Shown one piece after another: positions 26,724 to 36,124 of a stretch of 64,000 nt of DNA. The stretch is from Arenicella xantha (lineage in GTDB: Bacteria; Pseudomonadota; Gammaproteobacteria; Arenicellales; Arenicellaceae). How positions within the stretch are numbered: position 1 is the stretch's first letter; every line of letters begins with the position of its first letter. The notes below the pieces were generated by a model. It searched no databases, had not been told where the DNA came from, and saw nothing but the letters and a program-made list of their open reading frames with translations. Position numbers and translations under genes: made by a program. The DNA lies in contig NZ_QNRT01000003.1 in assembly GCF_003315245.1 (NCBI RefSeq), positions 1 through 64,000 of the forward strand, read 5' to 3'.

Positions 26724-28489
26724 TGTGATTCGAGAGTAACACTCTTTAGTGAATACTTATATTTTCCGGGCCTAGGGCCAGCGACTATTGCGAAGCCAAT
26801 CAGTTGTTTGGAGTCGAGTCCGTGAAATTGCTTTAGAGGCAATCGAAACGTTTGCCATTCCTCTGTAAGGTTGAATGTCTGTGCGGGCGGTGCGCCAGCC
26901 ATGCTGCCGGAAAAGCTCAATGCTTGGTAGACTCCGGGGGAACCTTTGGCCATGAAAGACAGTTCATGATAATCGCTGATGTCTAAGGCTGTATCGCCAA
27001 ACAAGCCCGCCCCAGCCCAGGGAAACATGAAGCCTTGTTGCACGTTAGCTTGAACTTCTAGTACACCATTGGTTCGCCGTAGTTTGGTGCTGGAGTTACC
27101 GCCGGTCATACGGTCATCGGTGGTTGCCCAGTTTAAGTTTGACGGCCCGTTTAAGTCTTGTGCAAACTGACTGAGATAGCCACTGGAAATTTTAGAGCTG
27201 ACGACATTAGCCGAGGTGGTTGTGCGATTCACTGCAAAGCCATTTTTATAAATTTGGTGTAGGTTTCGTGTGGCATTAATATTTTCAATGGGGTTGTTAT
27301 CGAGGAGCAAAAAATCAGCTCGCTGACCGACCGAGATTCTGCCGCGGTCGTTAATTCCAAACGCTTGCATAGGCAAAATGGTTGCTGCGCGTAAAGCTTC
27401 TCTAGGAGTTAGTCCGGCGCTGACCAGCATAGTTAATTCTTGATGCAAGCTTGCGCCATAGGTGGTTCCTGGGTTTGGAGCGTCTGACCCAGCTAAGATC
27501 ATGATGCCTGCCTCATGCATACGACGGACATTTTGTTGGGCTAGTTTAAAGTTGAACCCTGGCCATGTCGCGTCACCAAAATCGGTTTCTAATTGTTGCC
27601 GGCTAGCGCTGTTTAAAAAAGGTTTAATGGATGGGTCGTTGGCAAGTATTGCGCCGCTTCGTTGGTGGTCAACCGTCGCAAGCACCGATAATGTGGGGAT
27701 CACAAAAATAGAGTTTTCGAGCGCTAAATCTAGAAACTCCTGCGAGACCGCTTGATCGGCAAATACATGTACTAAGCCATCGATGCCCGATTCCAGCATG
27801 GCGGTCGCGTCGTCAAGTGTGTCGATATGTGCGACCGCTAGTAATCCGGCGTTATGCGCTGCCTCGATAACCGCGGTTGCGGTTGCTCGATCAATGCTGC
27901 TAAACATTGAGTTGTTGGGCATGTAAACCAATTTTATGAAGTCGCTCCCCTCCGCTTGACGCCGGGCTACCCATTGCGCGGCCTGTTCTGGCTTAGTTAG
28001 AGTGTCGACGTGAATGCCGAATTGCGTGCCGTGACCACCGGGAGAGGTTGTCAGCATGCCGGCACTAAACAGATCTGCTTTATCGGTTTTGGTTAACGCG
28101 TTTCGGTCAGTTTTGGCACTACTAATTACGTCGGCTGAGGTGAACATGTCGATGCTGGTGGTGATGCCGAAATTTAGTGAGTCGGACAGCGCCGATCCGA
28201 AGTTGTGTGTATGCGCATCAACTAATCCGGGAATGAGCCATTTTTCTGACGCATCGATGATTGGAAGCGCATCGCTAACTAGATCATTTCCGACGTGTTG
28301 AATTATTCCATCGCGAATCTCAATTGTGGCGTCGCGTAACACTTGTTCTCCGTCAAATACGTGGGCATGTTTAATAATAAAGCTATTGCTGTTAAGCACT
28401 ACAGAATGCGGTGTTGGTAGAAGGCTAATGACACCGATGGCGAGCATGGACACGCTAGCTAGCGTGATCCAGAAGATTTTTTTTAACAT
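26720..28489 (-). CDS. Exported amidohydrolase with C-terminal CIA30-like domain
   Basis: Protein of 589 residues. N-terminal hydrophobic signal or anchor (1-24); amidohydrolase core with VDAHTHNFG (His93, His95), VAHIDTLDD and AGSDAPNPG metal ligands and a QRADFLLLDNNPI tail, as in imidazolonepropionase-like enzymes. Residues about 455-589 (NWATTDDRMTGGNSS, then a beta sandwich) match the CIA30/carbohydrate-binding-like domain. It probably hydrolyses a cyclic amide in the periplasm; the substrate is unknown. It sits between an ABC exporter and a two-component pair. Confidence 0.86.
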   Translation of the reverse strand: MLKKIFWITLASVSMLAIGVISLLPTPHSVVLNSNSFIIKHAHVFDGEQVLRDATIEIRDGIIQHVGNDLVSDALPIIDASEKWLIPGLVDAHTHNFGSALSDSLNFGITTSIDMFTSADVISSAKTDRNALTKTDKADLFSAGMLTTSPGGHGTQFGIHVDTLTKPEQAAQWVARRQAEGSDFIKLVYMPNNSMFSSIDRATATAVIEAAHNAGLLAVAHIDTLDDATAMLESGIDGLVHVFADQAVSQEFLDLALENSIFVIPTLSVLATVDHQRSGAILANDPSIKPFLNSASRQQLETDFGDATWPGFNFKLAQQNVRRMHEAGIMILAGSDAPNPGTTYGASLHQELTMLVSAGLTPREALRAATILPMQAFGINDRGRISVGQRADFLLLDNNPIENINATRNLHQIYKNGFAVNRTTTSANVVSSKISSGYLSQFAQDLNGPSNLNWATTDDRMTGGNSSTKLRRTNGVLEVQANVQQGFMFPWAGAGLFGDTALDISDYHELSFMAKGSPGVYQALSFSGSMAGAPPAQTFNLTEEWQTFRLPLKQFHGLDSKQLIGFAIVAGPRPGKYKYSLKSVTLESQ

Positions 28490-28513
28490 GAGGAGTACCT
28501 TTTAATGAATGGG

Positions 28514-29239
28514 CTAGCGCTGACGCGCCCAACTAGCAATGGCTAAGCTGCCGAGCGATGCAGTCATTACACTGATCCAAATGAGATTCAGTTGTGGACT
28601 GCGCTCGCCTGGCGCGCCAATAACGCATAAAGCGAGTTCGGCGAGGTGAAATGACGGAGTGAAGGCCGATAGGGTTTGCATGGGGGCAGGGAACATAAAG
28701 ACTGGGAACCATAGCCCGCCGAGAATAGCGAGCCCTAGAAACACAATGTTCGAGACCGCAACGGCTCCTCCGGAGTTCAAAGAAAAGCCAAGGATTAAGC
28801 CAATTAATACAAACGGTACGGCGGAAAATAAATGCAATACAAATAATAGGGTCCACGTACCACGCGGTAATGCTACTTCGCCTAAAAATCCGGCAATTAA
28901 ATAGATTGGAAGGAGCGCTGCTGCGCAGAACAACAAGGTGGTGATAAGTTTGGCTGATATATATGCAAAGGCTGGTGCCGGTGCAGCGCGTTTGAGCTGT
29001 AACCAGCCACGGTCGCGTTCGTTGGCCACGCCGACGCCAAAGCCAAAAATCGACGGACCCATCACCGCAAATACGCCGTATGTCGCGAGTAGATAGGGCG
29101 CATTATTATCGGCGCCAGGCAATACGACGCCGAATAATGTGTAAAACGCCATTGGCATTAATAAGGTTGGGAGTACAAACTCTGGGGCGCGCAGAGCCTT
29201 TAATATTTCGGCGCCGGCTTCATTAAGGTAGATATTCAT
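28514..29239 (-). CDS. ABC-2 type transporter permease
   Basis: Protein of 241 residues with six hydrophobic segments and the ABC-2 pattern (GFGVGVANERDRGWLQLKRAAPAP, residues 66-89). Works with the ATPase encoded 47 bases upstream. Such pairs export lipids, polyketides or peptides; in DesKR-linked loci they often give resistance to membrane-active compounds. Confidence 0.88.
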   Translation of the reverse strand: MNIYLNEAGAEILKALRAPEFVLPTLLMPMAFYTLFGVVLPGADNNAPYLLATYGVFAVMGPSIFGFGVGVANERDRGWLQLKRAAPAPAFAYISAKLITTLLFCAAALLPIYLIAGFLGEVALPRGTWTLLFVLHLFSAVPFVLIGLILGFSLNSGGAVAVSNIVFLGLAILGGLWFPVFMFPAPMQTLSAFTPSFHLAELALCVIGAPGERSPQLNLIWISVMTASLGSLAIASWARQR

Positions 29240-29286
29240 ATCGTGTCCTGAGATTTGTGTTTGGCGAAAAGATAAATTTGAGCGAG

Positions 29287-30183
29287 CTAACCGTTCGAGG
29301 TTAGGCGCTTAAACGCGTTCTCTAAGGTCGGTTTGGTTACCGTTAACTCAGTGACTAGGTCGTCTAGGCTGAGTAGTTCGCGCAAGGTCTGTGTGCCACT
29401 ATTGGTCAAAATTTCAATAAATCGGCCGGATGTTTGAACAGTTTGAACGCCAGTCAGTGCTGCAAGGTGGTTTTCGTTGAGGCTTGTCTGACAACGAATG
29501 ACCGCGCCACTTACCGCCGCGCGTATGTCTGCGCTGGCCGCATTGGCGATAATTTTTCCGGCGTTCATGACAATGATGTGGTCCGCCAAGGTATCGGCTT
29601 CCTCTAAATAGTGCGTGGTCAATACCACACTAGTGCCTTGCTCTCGTAGGTCGCGAATGGTATTCCAGAGCACGCGGCGCGCATCGATGTCTAAGCCGGT
29701 AGTGGGTTCATCGAGAAATACCAGTTGTGGACGACCAACAATGGCTAATGCGAATTGCACGCGGCGTTTTTGGCCACCAGATAGCTTCTTATAACGGGTA
29801 TCGGCAAATCCATCTAGCTCACAAAGAGTCAGCAGTGCATTGATGTCGTGCGGTTTTTCATAGTAAGTAGAAAATAGGCTGATGTGTTCGCGCGCGGTCA
29901 GTTGGTCGGGTAAGTCAGAATCCTGCAGCATTACCCCGATGCGTCGCTTTATGTCGATCTTTCCGGCCTTTCCGCCGAGAACCGTGATCGAGCCACTACT
30001 CGGTTGTTCGAGTCCGAGCGCGCAATTAATCAAGCTTGTCTTGCCTGCGCCATTCGAGCCCAATAAAGCGGTAATCCCACCGTTTGGAAAGCTTAGGCTG
30101 ATTTCATCCAAAGCGCGTGTTGTACCAAATGTTTTTGTTAGCCGATCAATGATGATTGGTGAGCCATGAATAGGTTCGAGCAT
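29287..30183 (-). CDS. ABC transporter ATP-binding protein
   Basis: Protein of 298 residues: Walker A GSNGAGKT (about 38-45), signature LSGGQKRRVQ, Walker B LVFLDEPTTGLD, H-loop TTHYLEEA. The C-terminal 80 residues form the small domain found in CcmA/NatA-type exporters. First gene of the five-gene minus-strand operon. Confidence 0.93.
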   Translation of the reverse strand: MLEPIHGSPIIIDRLTKTFGTTRALDEISLSFPNGGITALLGSNGAGKTSLINCALGLEQPSSGSITVLGGKAGKIDIKRRIGVMLQDSDLPDQLTAREHISLFSTYYEKPHDINALLTLCELDGFADTRYKKLSGGQKRRVQFALAIVGRPQLVFLDEPTTGLDIDARRVLWNTIRDLREQGTSVVLTTHYLEEADTLADHIIVMNAGKIIANAASADIRAAVSGAVIRCQTSLNENHLAALTGVQTVQTSGRFIEILTNSGTQTLRELLSLDDLVTELTVTKPTLENAFKRLTSNG

Positions 30184-30374
30184 TCGACCTCCGATGAGCC
30201 GTCTGTAGTGTAGCGTCTACTATGCCTATGGATGGTTCGGCTAACTATTGATGGGTATCACCACTTTTAGGTGACATTTGTCATATCAGAGCTTTTGATA
30301 TAGGCAGTAGCGCGACCGCGATGCCTCGGTCATACTGACATTACTTGTTCTGCCAAAATGCGCTGTGTAACGCT
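30184..30374. promoter_or_regulatory. Divergent promoter region with inverted repeats
   Basis: Between the ABC operon and the DCC gene. ATATCA-N7-TGATAT (30283-30301) is a perfect 6-bp dyad, and CACC-N7-GGTG lies 11 bases to its left. A looser dyad, TAGTGTAG...CTACTA, is near 30207-30223. Any could be a site for the operon's own DesR-like regulator; none matches a known consensus. Confidence 0.35.
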
Positions 30375-30776
30375 ATGCCTCAAACAAAATGCCGACTTGT
30401 GTACGACGGCGAATGCCCTGTATGCCGGCTGTATTGTGAATCCATTGAGCTGGAGTCGTCAGCGGCTAATTTGATGTTGGTGGACGCCCGCCAAGATCAT
30501 GAGTTGATAGATGAAGTAAACAAAGCGCAGCTCGACCTCGATCAAGGCATGGTGCTGGAGGTTGACGGCAGTCTGTACTACGGTGCACAAGCACTGCATG
30601 CATTGGCTGGATTTGGTCGTCGGTCTGGGGTATTTAACCAAATAAATTATTGGCTGTTTAAGTCTGAATCACGGGCTAATCGTTTATACCCACTATTACG
30701 TGCACTTAGAAATGGGCTATTAAAAGTGCGTGGAAAACCTAAGATCAATAATCTAGAGCAACCCAACAATGATTGA
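30375..30776 (+). CDS. DCC-family (DUF393) thiol-disulphide protein
   Basis: Protein of 133 residues. VYDGECPVCRLYC (residues 8-20) carries the DxxCPxC motif naming the DCC family; the body matches DUF393, with YGAQALHAL. Presumed thioredoxin-like redox protein; substrate unknown. ATG at 30375 is preferred over TTG at 30345, as the family starts close to the DCC motif. Confidence 0.88.
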   Translation: MPQTKCRLVYDGECPVCRLYCESIELESSAANLMLVDARQDHELIDEVNKAQLDLDQGMVLEVDGSLYYGAQALHALAGFGRRSGVFNQINYWLFKSESRANRLYPLLRALRNGLLKVRGKPKINNLEQPNND

Positions 30777-30805
30777 GTTGAGGTGGCTGGTTAAAACCCT
30801 CACTC

Positions 30806-31570
30806 TTATCCGCTTGGAATAATCGCTTCGACGCCTAAATCCATACAAGCTTGGTAGATTTGTTCGCAGGTTTCGGAAATTTCGTTTAAATCGGTGCCTT
30901 TAACCACAAAGATAACGCGATATTGGCTGATGGTTGAGTCTTTGTCTTGTGGGTAGCTGCCGATGTCTATGTCTGGATGGCGGTTCTGTATCGCTTCCAG
31001 TGCTGCAGCGATTTCACCTTCGCCAATATTGGCGTGTACGCTGGCGTTATGGATCGCAACGCCGGTTTTTAGGTGAGCCACGATGCCGTCGAGCATGATG
31101 CGCATAATTCTGGGTACTCCGGCCATCACATACACGTTGTCGATGCGATACCCTGGTACGATCGATTGATCTGTTTTGATCATTTCAGCTCCTTGTGGCG
31201 CGTATGCCATACGCTGAGCTGCTGCCGTGAACTCGACTCCTTTGCCGGACAAGTAAGCGTCGATAAGGTCATATACTTCTTGTTGAATGACATTCTCCAC
31301 GCCGAATGCGGCGGCAATAGAATCTGAGGTTATATCGTCGTGGGTCGGGCCGATGCCGCCAGTGGTAAATACATAATCATAGCGTTGTCGCAGGGCGTTT
31401 ACCGCGGTCACAATTTCGGCTTCGATATCTGGCACGATTCGCGTTTCACGCACTCGAATTCCGCGTTGCTCTAAGGTCTTTGCGATGTGCGCTAGGTTTC
31501 TATCTTCTATGCTGCCTGACAACAATTCGTTGCCAATTAATAGAACGCCTGCAGTAAGTGTATTTTTCAT
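30806..31570 (-). CDS. CinA N-domain / MoaB-like protein
   Basis: Protein of 254 residues: LLIGNELLSGSIEDRN at the start and VFTTGGIGPTHDDIT (residues 67-81) are the molybdopterin-binding-like motifs of the CinA N-terminal domain. The C-terminal nicotinamide-nucleotide amidase domain of full CinA is absent. In full-length relatives the N-domain is an ADP-ribose pyrophosphatase; the single-domain form is common in gammaproteobacteria. Confidence 0.85.
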   Translation of the reverse strand: MKNTLTAGVLLIGNELLSGSIEDRNLAHIAKTLEQRGIRVRETRIVPDIEAEIVTAVNALRQRYDYVFTTGGIGPTHDDITSDSIAAAFGVENVIQQEVYDLIDAYLSGKGVEFTAAAQRMAYAPQGAEMIKTDQSIVPGYRIDNVYVMAGVPRIMRIMLDGIVAHLKTGVAIHNASVHANIGEGEIAAALEAIQNRHPDIDIGSYPQDKDSTISQYRVIFVVKGTDLNEISETCEQIYQACMDLGVEAIIPSG

Positions 31571-31637
31571 AATATTGTCAGTAAGCCAAGACTAGTCAAA
31601 ACGAGGTCTTGCAGAAATTTTGTGGTTAAATAATACC

Positions 31638-32462
31638 CTAGGTGAGATTAAATATTCGTTGCGCATTTTGGCTAGTAACCTCAGCAACCTGCTCCACGCT
31701 AAGGTTTTTTATCTCGGCTACCGCGGCCAACACAAACGGCAGGTACTCAGGGCTGTTGCGCTCGCCTTGGTGTGCTGACACCGTCATGTCCGGCGCGTCA
31801 GTTTCCAATACGATGGCGCTCAATGGCAACTGTTTAACCAGCGCTCTAAGCTTGCTGGATCGTTCGTAGGTAAGCATGCCGCCAAAGCCGAGCATGAAAC
31901 CCATTTCGTGGTATTTATGCGCCTGTTGAATGCTGCCATTAAAGGCGTGAATCGTGCCGCCTGCTACCACGGTGTCGCTAAGGAGGTTCAAGCAAAGGTC
32001 GTGTGCTTTACGATTATGAATTATCACCGGTAAATTGTGCTGTTTTGCTATAATTAGCTGCTTAACAAAGAAAAGTTGCTGTTTTTCACGATTCGCTTGA
32101 GTGCTGCTTTCTGGATTCTTGCCACCTGTGTTCGATTGCGGTCTTTGGGCTGCATAGAAATCCAAGCCGATTTCGCCAACCGCAACAGGTCGGTGGGTTT
32201 CGATTAAGGTGTCTAGCTGCGATAAATGTTGCGGTTGATGGTGTTCAATGAATTGTGGATGTAAGCCGAGCGCAAAGTGCAATGTTGGGGTCGACTGACT
32301 GAGGTTGATGGTGCGTTGCCATGTGTCTGCGGTGACGCCTGGATTGATAATTGTTTGCACATTGTTAATCGCACAGCGGTTCAGCACCTGGTCTCGATCT
32401 TCATCAAATACCGCAAAATCCAGGTGGCAGTGAGTATCAATAATTGCAGGTGTGGTGCTCAT
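31638..32462 (-). CDS. TatD-family metal-dependent hydrolase
   Basis: Protein of 274 residues. DTHCHLDF near the start, VGEIGLDF with the metal-binding Glu, VIIHNRKAH, HAFNGS and ETDAPDMT are the TatD motif series. Such proteins are Mg-dependent DNases/exonucleases. An insert of about 15 residues (PQSNTGGKNPESSTQ) follows GLDFYAAQR. Divergent from the tcdA-like gene. Confidence 0.9.
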   Translation of the reverse strand: MSTTPAIIDTHCHLDFAVFDEDRDQVLNRCAINNVQTIINPGVTADTWQRTINLSQSTPTLHFALGLHPQFIEHHQPQHLSQLDTLIETHRPVAVGEIGLDFYAAQRPQSNTGGKNPESSTQANREKQQLFFVKQLIIAKQHNLPVIIHNRKAHDLCLNLLSDTVVAGGTIHAFNGSIQQAHKYHEMGFMLGFGGMLTYERSSKLRALVKQLPLSAIVLETDAPDMTVSAHQGERNSPEYLPFVLAAVAEIKNLSVEQVAEVTSQNAQRIFNLT

Positions 32463-32506
32463 TTTTTAAGTTTAACGTATTCAATATCTATTTAGCATTT
32501 ATTCCG

Positions 32507-33337
32507 ATGGCAAGTATGACGGCATCTAATTCATCTCTCGATGACGCACAATTCGAACGCCGTTTCGGTGGTGTTGCGCGCCTGTATGGTGATCGTGGTT
32601 TAGCGAAGCTTAGTAATGCCCATGTTTGTGTTATCGGTATTGGTGGCGTTGGCTCATGGGTTGCTGAGAGCTTGGCCCGCAGCGCTGTGGGTAGCATCAC
32701 GTTGATTGATATGGATGTGGTGTCTGAATCCAATATTAATCGTCAGTTGGTGGCAACTGCGGATACTATTGGGCGCGATAAAATACGGGTGATGCAGGAG
32801 CGGATTGCTGCCATTAATTCGCGTTGTGTGGTTCATCCGGTGGACGAGTTTTTAACTCGTGACAATCTAGCCGAGCTTATCCGCCAAGATTTTAATTATG
32901 TGGTCGATTGTATTGACGATTACCGTACTAAAGCGGCGTTGATAAACTATTGTCGTCAACACAAAATCAATATTGTGTCCGTTGGTGGCGCTGGTGGTCA
33001 AATTGACCCTACGCAGATTCGTCGCTGTGACTTATCTAATACACAGCACGACGTGCTACTGTCTAAGACACGTAAATTACTTCGTCAAGAGTATGGTTTT
33101 GCGCGAAACCCAAAGCGGTCATTCGGTGTGCCGTGCGTGTACTCTGATGAGCAGTTGGTGTATCCCGATGGCGCTGGTGGAGTTGGCGCACAACGGCCAG
33201 TGGCCGATCCAAATAATCGCTCGTCCAACGCCTTGAATTGTGCTGGTGGAATGGGTTCAATCACGCACGTAACCGCGAGCTTTGCGTTTGTCGCATCTGG
33301 GTTCGTAATTAATGAGTTGGCACATGCTTCCGATTAA
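32507..33337 (+). CDS. tcdA: tRNA threonylcarbamoyladenosine dehydratase
   Basis: Protein of 276 residues of the E1/ThiF-like fold: FGGVARLYGDRGL, then VIGIGGVGSWVAESLARS (nucleotide site, about 44-61) and DMDVVSESNINRQLVA, DYRTKAALI, GGAGGQIDPTQI. Turns t6A37 of tRNA to the cyclic ct6A. ATG at 32507 is chosen; the family's N-terminus fits. Last 26 bases overlap the radical SAM gene. Confidence 0.92.
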   Translation: MASMTASNSSLDDAQFERRFGGVARLYGDRGLAKLSNAHVCVIGIGGVGSWVAESLARSAVGSITLIDMDVVSESNINRQLVATADTIGRDKIRVMQERIAAINSRCVVHPVDEFLTRDNLAELIRQDFNYVVDCIDDYRTKAALINYCRQHKINIVSVGGAGGQIDPTQIRRCDLSNTQHDVLLSKTRKLLRQEYGFARNPKRSFGVPCVYSDEQLVYPDGAGGVGAQRPVADPNNRSSNALNCAGGMGSITHVTASFAFVASGFVINELAHASD

Positions 33338-34877
33338 TGCTTGTTTTTCCACTCCTCAACAAGACATCGTCTTGTGTACACTCAATGCTCGTTACATCCA
33401 TTCTGCATTCGGTCTTCGTTATCTGAAGGCAAATTTAGGTGAGCTTGCGGAGCGCTGTGAACTCATCGAATACACACTCGATGCTCGCCCCGAAGACATT
33501 GTTGAAGAGTTACTCGCGCGCCAGCCGTTAGTAGTTGGTTTTGGCGTGTACATATGGAATGTGGTGCAAACTCTAAAAGTAATCAGTTTGCTAAAAACGG
33601 TATCGCCAGAAACAAAAGTAGTGTTGGGCGGGCCAGAAGTAAGTTATGAACAACAAGGGCAAGAAATTATAGCGCTGAGTGACTACGTAATTACCGGTTG
33701 GGGCGAAGTGAGTTTTGCTCAGTTAGTTGGTGAACTGTTACAAGGATCCGAGCCGCCGGAGCGGATCATAGCTGGCGTTCAACCTAAGCTCGATCAGATT
33801 GCAATGCCGTATCATTTGTATACGGAAGACGATATCGCAAATCGTTTGTTGTATGTCGAAGCGTCTCGCGGTTGCCCATTTAAATGTGAATTTTGTTTGT
33901 CGGCGCTGGATAAAACCGCATGGCCATTTGATTTGGAGCTATTTCTTGCTGAAATGGATACGCTGTACCAGCGTGGTGCGCGACACTTTAAGTTTGTGGA
34001 CCGCACTTTCAATTTAAAAATTAAAAACAGTCTGCGTATATTGGACTTTTTTTTGGAGCGGCTAAGCGACGATCTATTTTTACACTTTGAGGTGGTTCCC
34101 GATCATCTACCGAATGCCCTTAAACAGGCGATTACCAAGTTTCCAGCTGGGACATTACAATTTGAAATTGGTATTCAAACCTTTAATCCCGAGGTTCAAC
34201 AACGGATTAGTCGGCGTCAAGACAATACTAAGGCGCAAGAGAATATGTGCTGGATCCGTGAACACAGTGATGCGTACATTCATGCAGACCTGATATTCGG
34301 TTTGCCGGGCGAGACTCTCGATAGTTTTGCCAATAGTTTTGACCAACTATTTGCCTTGCGCCCGCATGAAATCCAAGTCGGCATCCTCAAGCGTTTGAAG
34401 GGATCGCCGATCGTTCGGCATACCGATGCACATCAGCTGCGATTTAATCCTAATCCGCCGTTTAGTATTGTGTCGAGTGATACGGTTAGTTTTGCTGATG
34501 TCCAACAAATCGGGCGCTTTGCGCGTTACTGGGACTTGGTCGGTAACTCTGGCCGATTTAAAAATACCTTACCACTATTGGTTAATGACAAGCCATTCGA
34601 GCAATTCTCTAGGCTCGCTGAGGCGATTTACCAGCGAACTGGGCAAACGCATAAAATTTCGTTACTGCGTTTGTTCGATCTAGTGTATCAAATAGGGGTT
34701 GAGAGCTTCTCTGTGGCTCCCCAAGCGCTCAAGTCGGCTGCGACCTTAGACCACCAAGCATCGGGACTAAAGTCCATGCCTAAGTGTCTCGGGCGCGACG
34801 GCGTAGCGAAGAAAACGCTGAATATCGACGCTAAGGTCGGAAAAAATAACTCGACTCGACAGTCCCGCCATACCTGA
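33312..34877 (+). CDS. B12-binding radical SAM protein (DUF4080 type)
   Basis: Protein of 521 residues. An N-terminal B12-binding-like Rossmann domain (to about residue 155) contains VLGGPEVSYE. Radical SAM centre CPFKCEFC lies about 30 residues further on, followed by FEIGIQTFN and DLIFGLPGET. The C-terminal domain resembles DUF4080. I see no DxHxxG motif, so cobalamin may bind without the usual His. Likely a radical SAM modifier or methyltransferase of unknown substrate. Two near starts, ATG 33312 and 33324. Confidence 0.86.
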   Translation: MSWHMLPINACFSTPQQDIVLCTLNARYIHSAFGLRYLKANLGELAERCELIEYTLDARPEDIVEELLARQPLVVGFGVYIWNVVQTLKVISLLKTVSPETKVVLGGPEVSYEQQGQEIIALSDYVITGWGEVSFAQLVGELLQGSEPPERIIAGVQPKLDQIAMPYHLYTEDDIANRLLYVEASRGCPFKCEFCLSALDKTAWPFDLELFLAEMDTLYQRGARHFKFVDRTFNLKIKNSLRILDFFLERLSDDLFLHFEVVPDHLPNALKQAITKFPAGTLQFEIGIQTFNPEVQQRISRRQDNTKAQENMCWIREHSDAYIHADLIFGLPGETLDSFANSFDQLFALRPHEIQVGILKRLKGSPIVRHTDAHQLRFNPNPPFSIVSSDTVSFADVQQIGRFARYWDLVGNSGRFKNTLPLLVNDKPFEQFSRLAEAIYQRTGQTHKISLLRLFDLVYQIGVESFSVAPQALKSAATLDHQASGLKSMPKCLGRDGVAKKTLNIDAKVGKNNSTRQSRHT

Positions 34878-35140
34878 CCAGTTTAAGACAAGCGAGTGCA
34901 GTATTTGTCATTTGAGTGACAAAAATATACGCCCGATGTCGCAAATTGTCATAGAATATATGTGTTTAATATCAATGACTTATATGATTTGTGATAATTT
35001 GAAAAAAAGTTCTTAAAGGGTTTGTTTCTTTCTCTCTCTAGCAGTATAAATAAGTCATCGACAGCCCGACAGGGGGGCTTTGAATAGCCAAGTAGAAAAG
35101 TTTCTATTTTGTCTGACAACTGTTTTTTACAGGGGGACGA
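34878..35140 (+). promoter_or_regulatory. Structured leader of the 80-residue gene
   Basis: 263 bp with no gene. AGCCC...GGGCT (about 35060-35080) and TAGAAA-AG-TTTCTA followed by TTTT (about 35094-35112) are terminator-like hairpins lying ahead of the start codon, with CAGGGGGACGA as the ribosome site. The layout could be an attenuated or temperature-sensitive leader. Confidence 0.35.
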
Positions 35141-35383
35141 ATGAAAGTTAACGACAATATGGTAGGCCTATTACAGAAAATAATGAGTCGAGAACCAGAA
35201 TACGAGCACAGTCTTACAGAAGATGATTACATCTCAGAAGATGTAGGTACTGAGCTGATACAGATTTATCAATCAACATCAAATTTGGAAACGCGGGAGT
35301 TAATCACGGGTTTCATGCACGAAGCGGGTTATAGGTGGCTTCGACGCTTGATTACTCGTGATGCAGAGCATCAAGTACATTAA
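35141..35383 (+). CDS. Small orphan protein of 80 residues, unknown
   Basis: Acidic in the first half (SREPEYEHSLTEDDYISED) and basic at the end (YRWLRRLITRD); probably helical and cytoplasmic. A very good AGGGGG ribosome site and a strong terminator after the gene point to a real, well-expressed single gene. I recognise no family. Confidence 0.72.
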   Translation: MKVNDNMVGLLQKIMSREPEYEHSLTEDDYISEDVGTELIQIYQSTSNLETRELITGFMHEAGYRWLRRLITRDAEHQVH

Positions 35384-35446
35384 GTACTCTGTGGTCTTGG
35401 GTTAGTAGAGTAGGGTCCAAAGCTCAAGACAATGTGGTGGGGTAGG

Positions 35447-35494
35447 CCTAATCCTAAGGCGCTCGAAAGAGTGCCTTAGGTTAGGTTTTTTTTT
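35447..35494 (+). terminator. Strong intrinsic terminator
   Basis: CCTAATCCTAAGGCGCTC and GAGTGCCTTAGGTTAGG form a near-perfect stem with a GAAA tetraloop, then nine T. Ends the transcript of the 80-residue gene. Confidence 0.9.
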
Positions 35495-35594
35495 GTCTGG
35501 CGTTTTTCTTTAGGGCGCGTAACGGGCATAATCCAATTCTTGTTCTCGCACACTCTGTGCTGAGTCTTCTAAAAGCAAAGAATTAGGAATTTTC

Positions 35595-36077
35595 ATGATT
35601 AAACAAAATACCGTCGTTACGATGCACTATGAGTTGAAAAATGCTCAAGGCGAAGTCCTCGATTCCTCTAAAGACCAAGAGCCATTGGTTTACCTGCACG
35701 GTGCTGGCAACATCATCGTTGGATTAGAGGAGCAATTGGAAGGAAAAACGATAGGCGACGAAGTCAACGCAGTAGTGCCACCTGAAAAGGGTTATGGCTT
35801 GCCAGTCGATGCGCTGATCCAAACAGTGCCACGCGAAGCATTTGGTGCAGAGATTGATAAAGTTGATGTCGGCATGCGTTTCCAAGCTGAAACCGAGCAA
35901 GGCCCAGTGCCTGTGGTTGTAACTGCAATGGACGATACATCGGTGACTGTCGATGGTAATCATCCGCTTGCTGGCCAAGAACTGCATTTTAACGTTAATG
36001 TGTCTGCCGTACGCGAGGCTTCTGCTGAAGAAATCGAGCATGGTCATGTGCACGGCGTCGGCGGACATCAACACTAA
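35595..36077 (+). CDS. slyD: FKBP-type prolyl isomerase SlyD
   Basis: Protein of 160 residues: FKBP domain in two parts around the IF chaperone insert (residues about 70-125). LDSSKDQEPLVYLHGAGNIIVGLEEQLEG and PPEKGYGL are family marks. The His-rich tail (EHGHVHGVGGHQH) probably binds nickel or other metals, as in E. coli SlyD. Confidence 0.93.
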   Translation: MIKQNTVVTMHYELKNAQGEVLDSSKDQEPLVYLHGAGNIIVGLEEQLEGKTIGDEVNAVVPPEKGYGLPVDALIQTVPREAFGAEIDKVDVGMRFQAETEQGPVPVVVTAMDDTSVTVDGNHPLAGQELHFNVNVSAVREASAEEIEHGHVHGVGGHQH

Positions 36078-36124
36078 GTGATTTTAGCCCTCGTTGTGGT
36101 TTGCCGTGGGCATCCGAAAAATTG

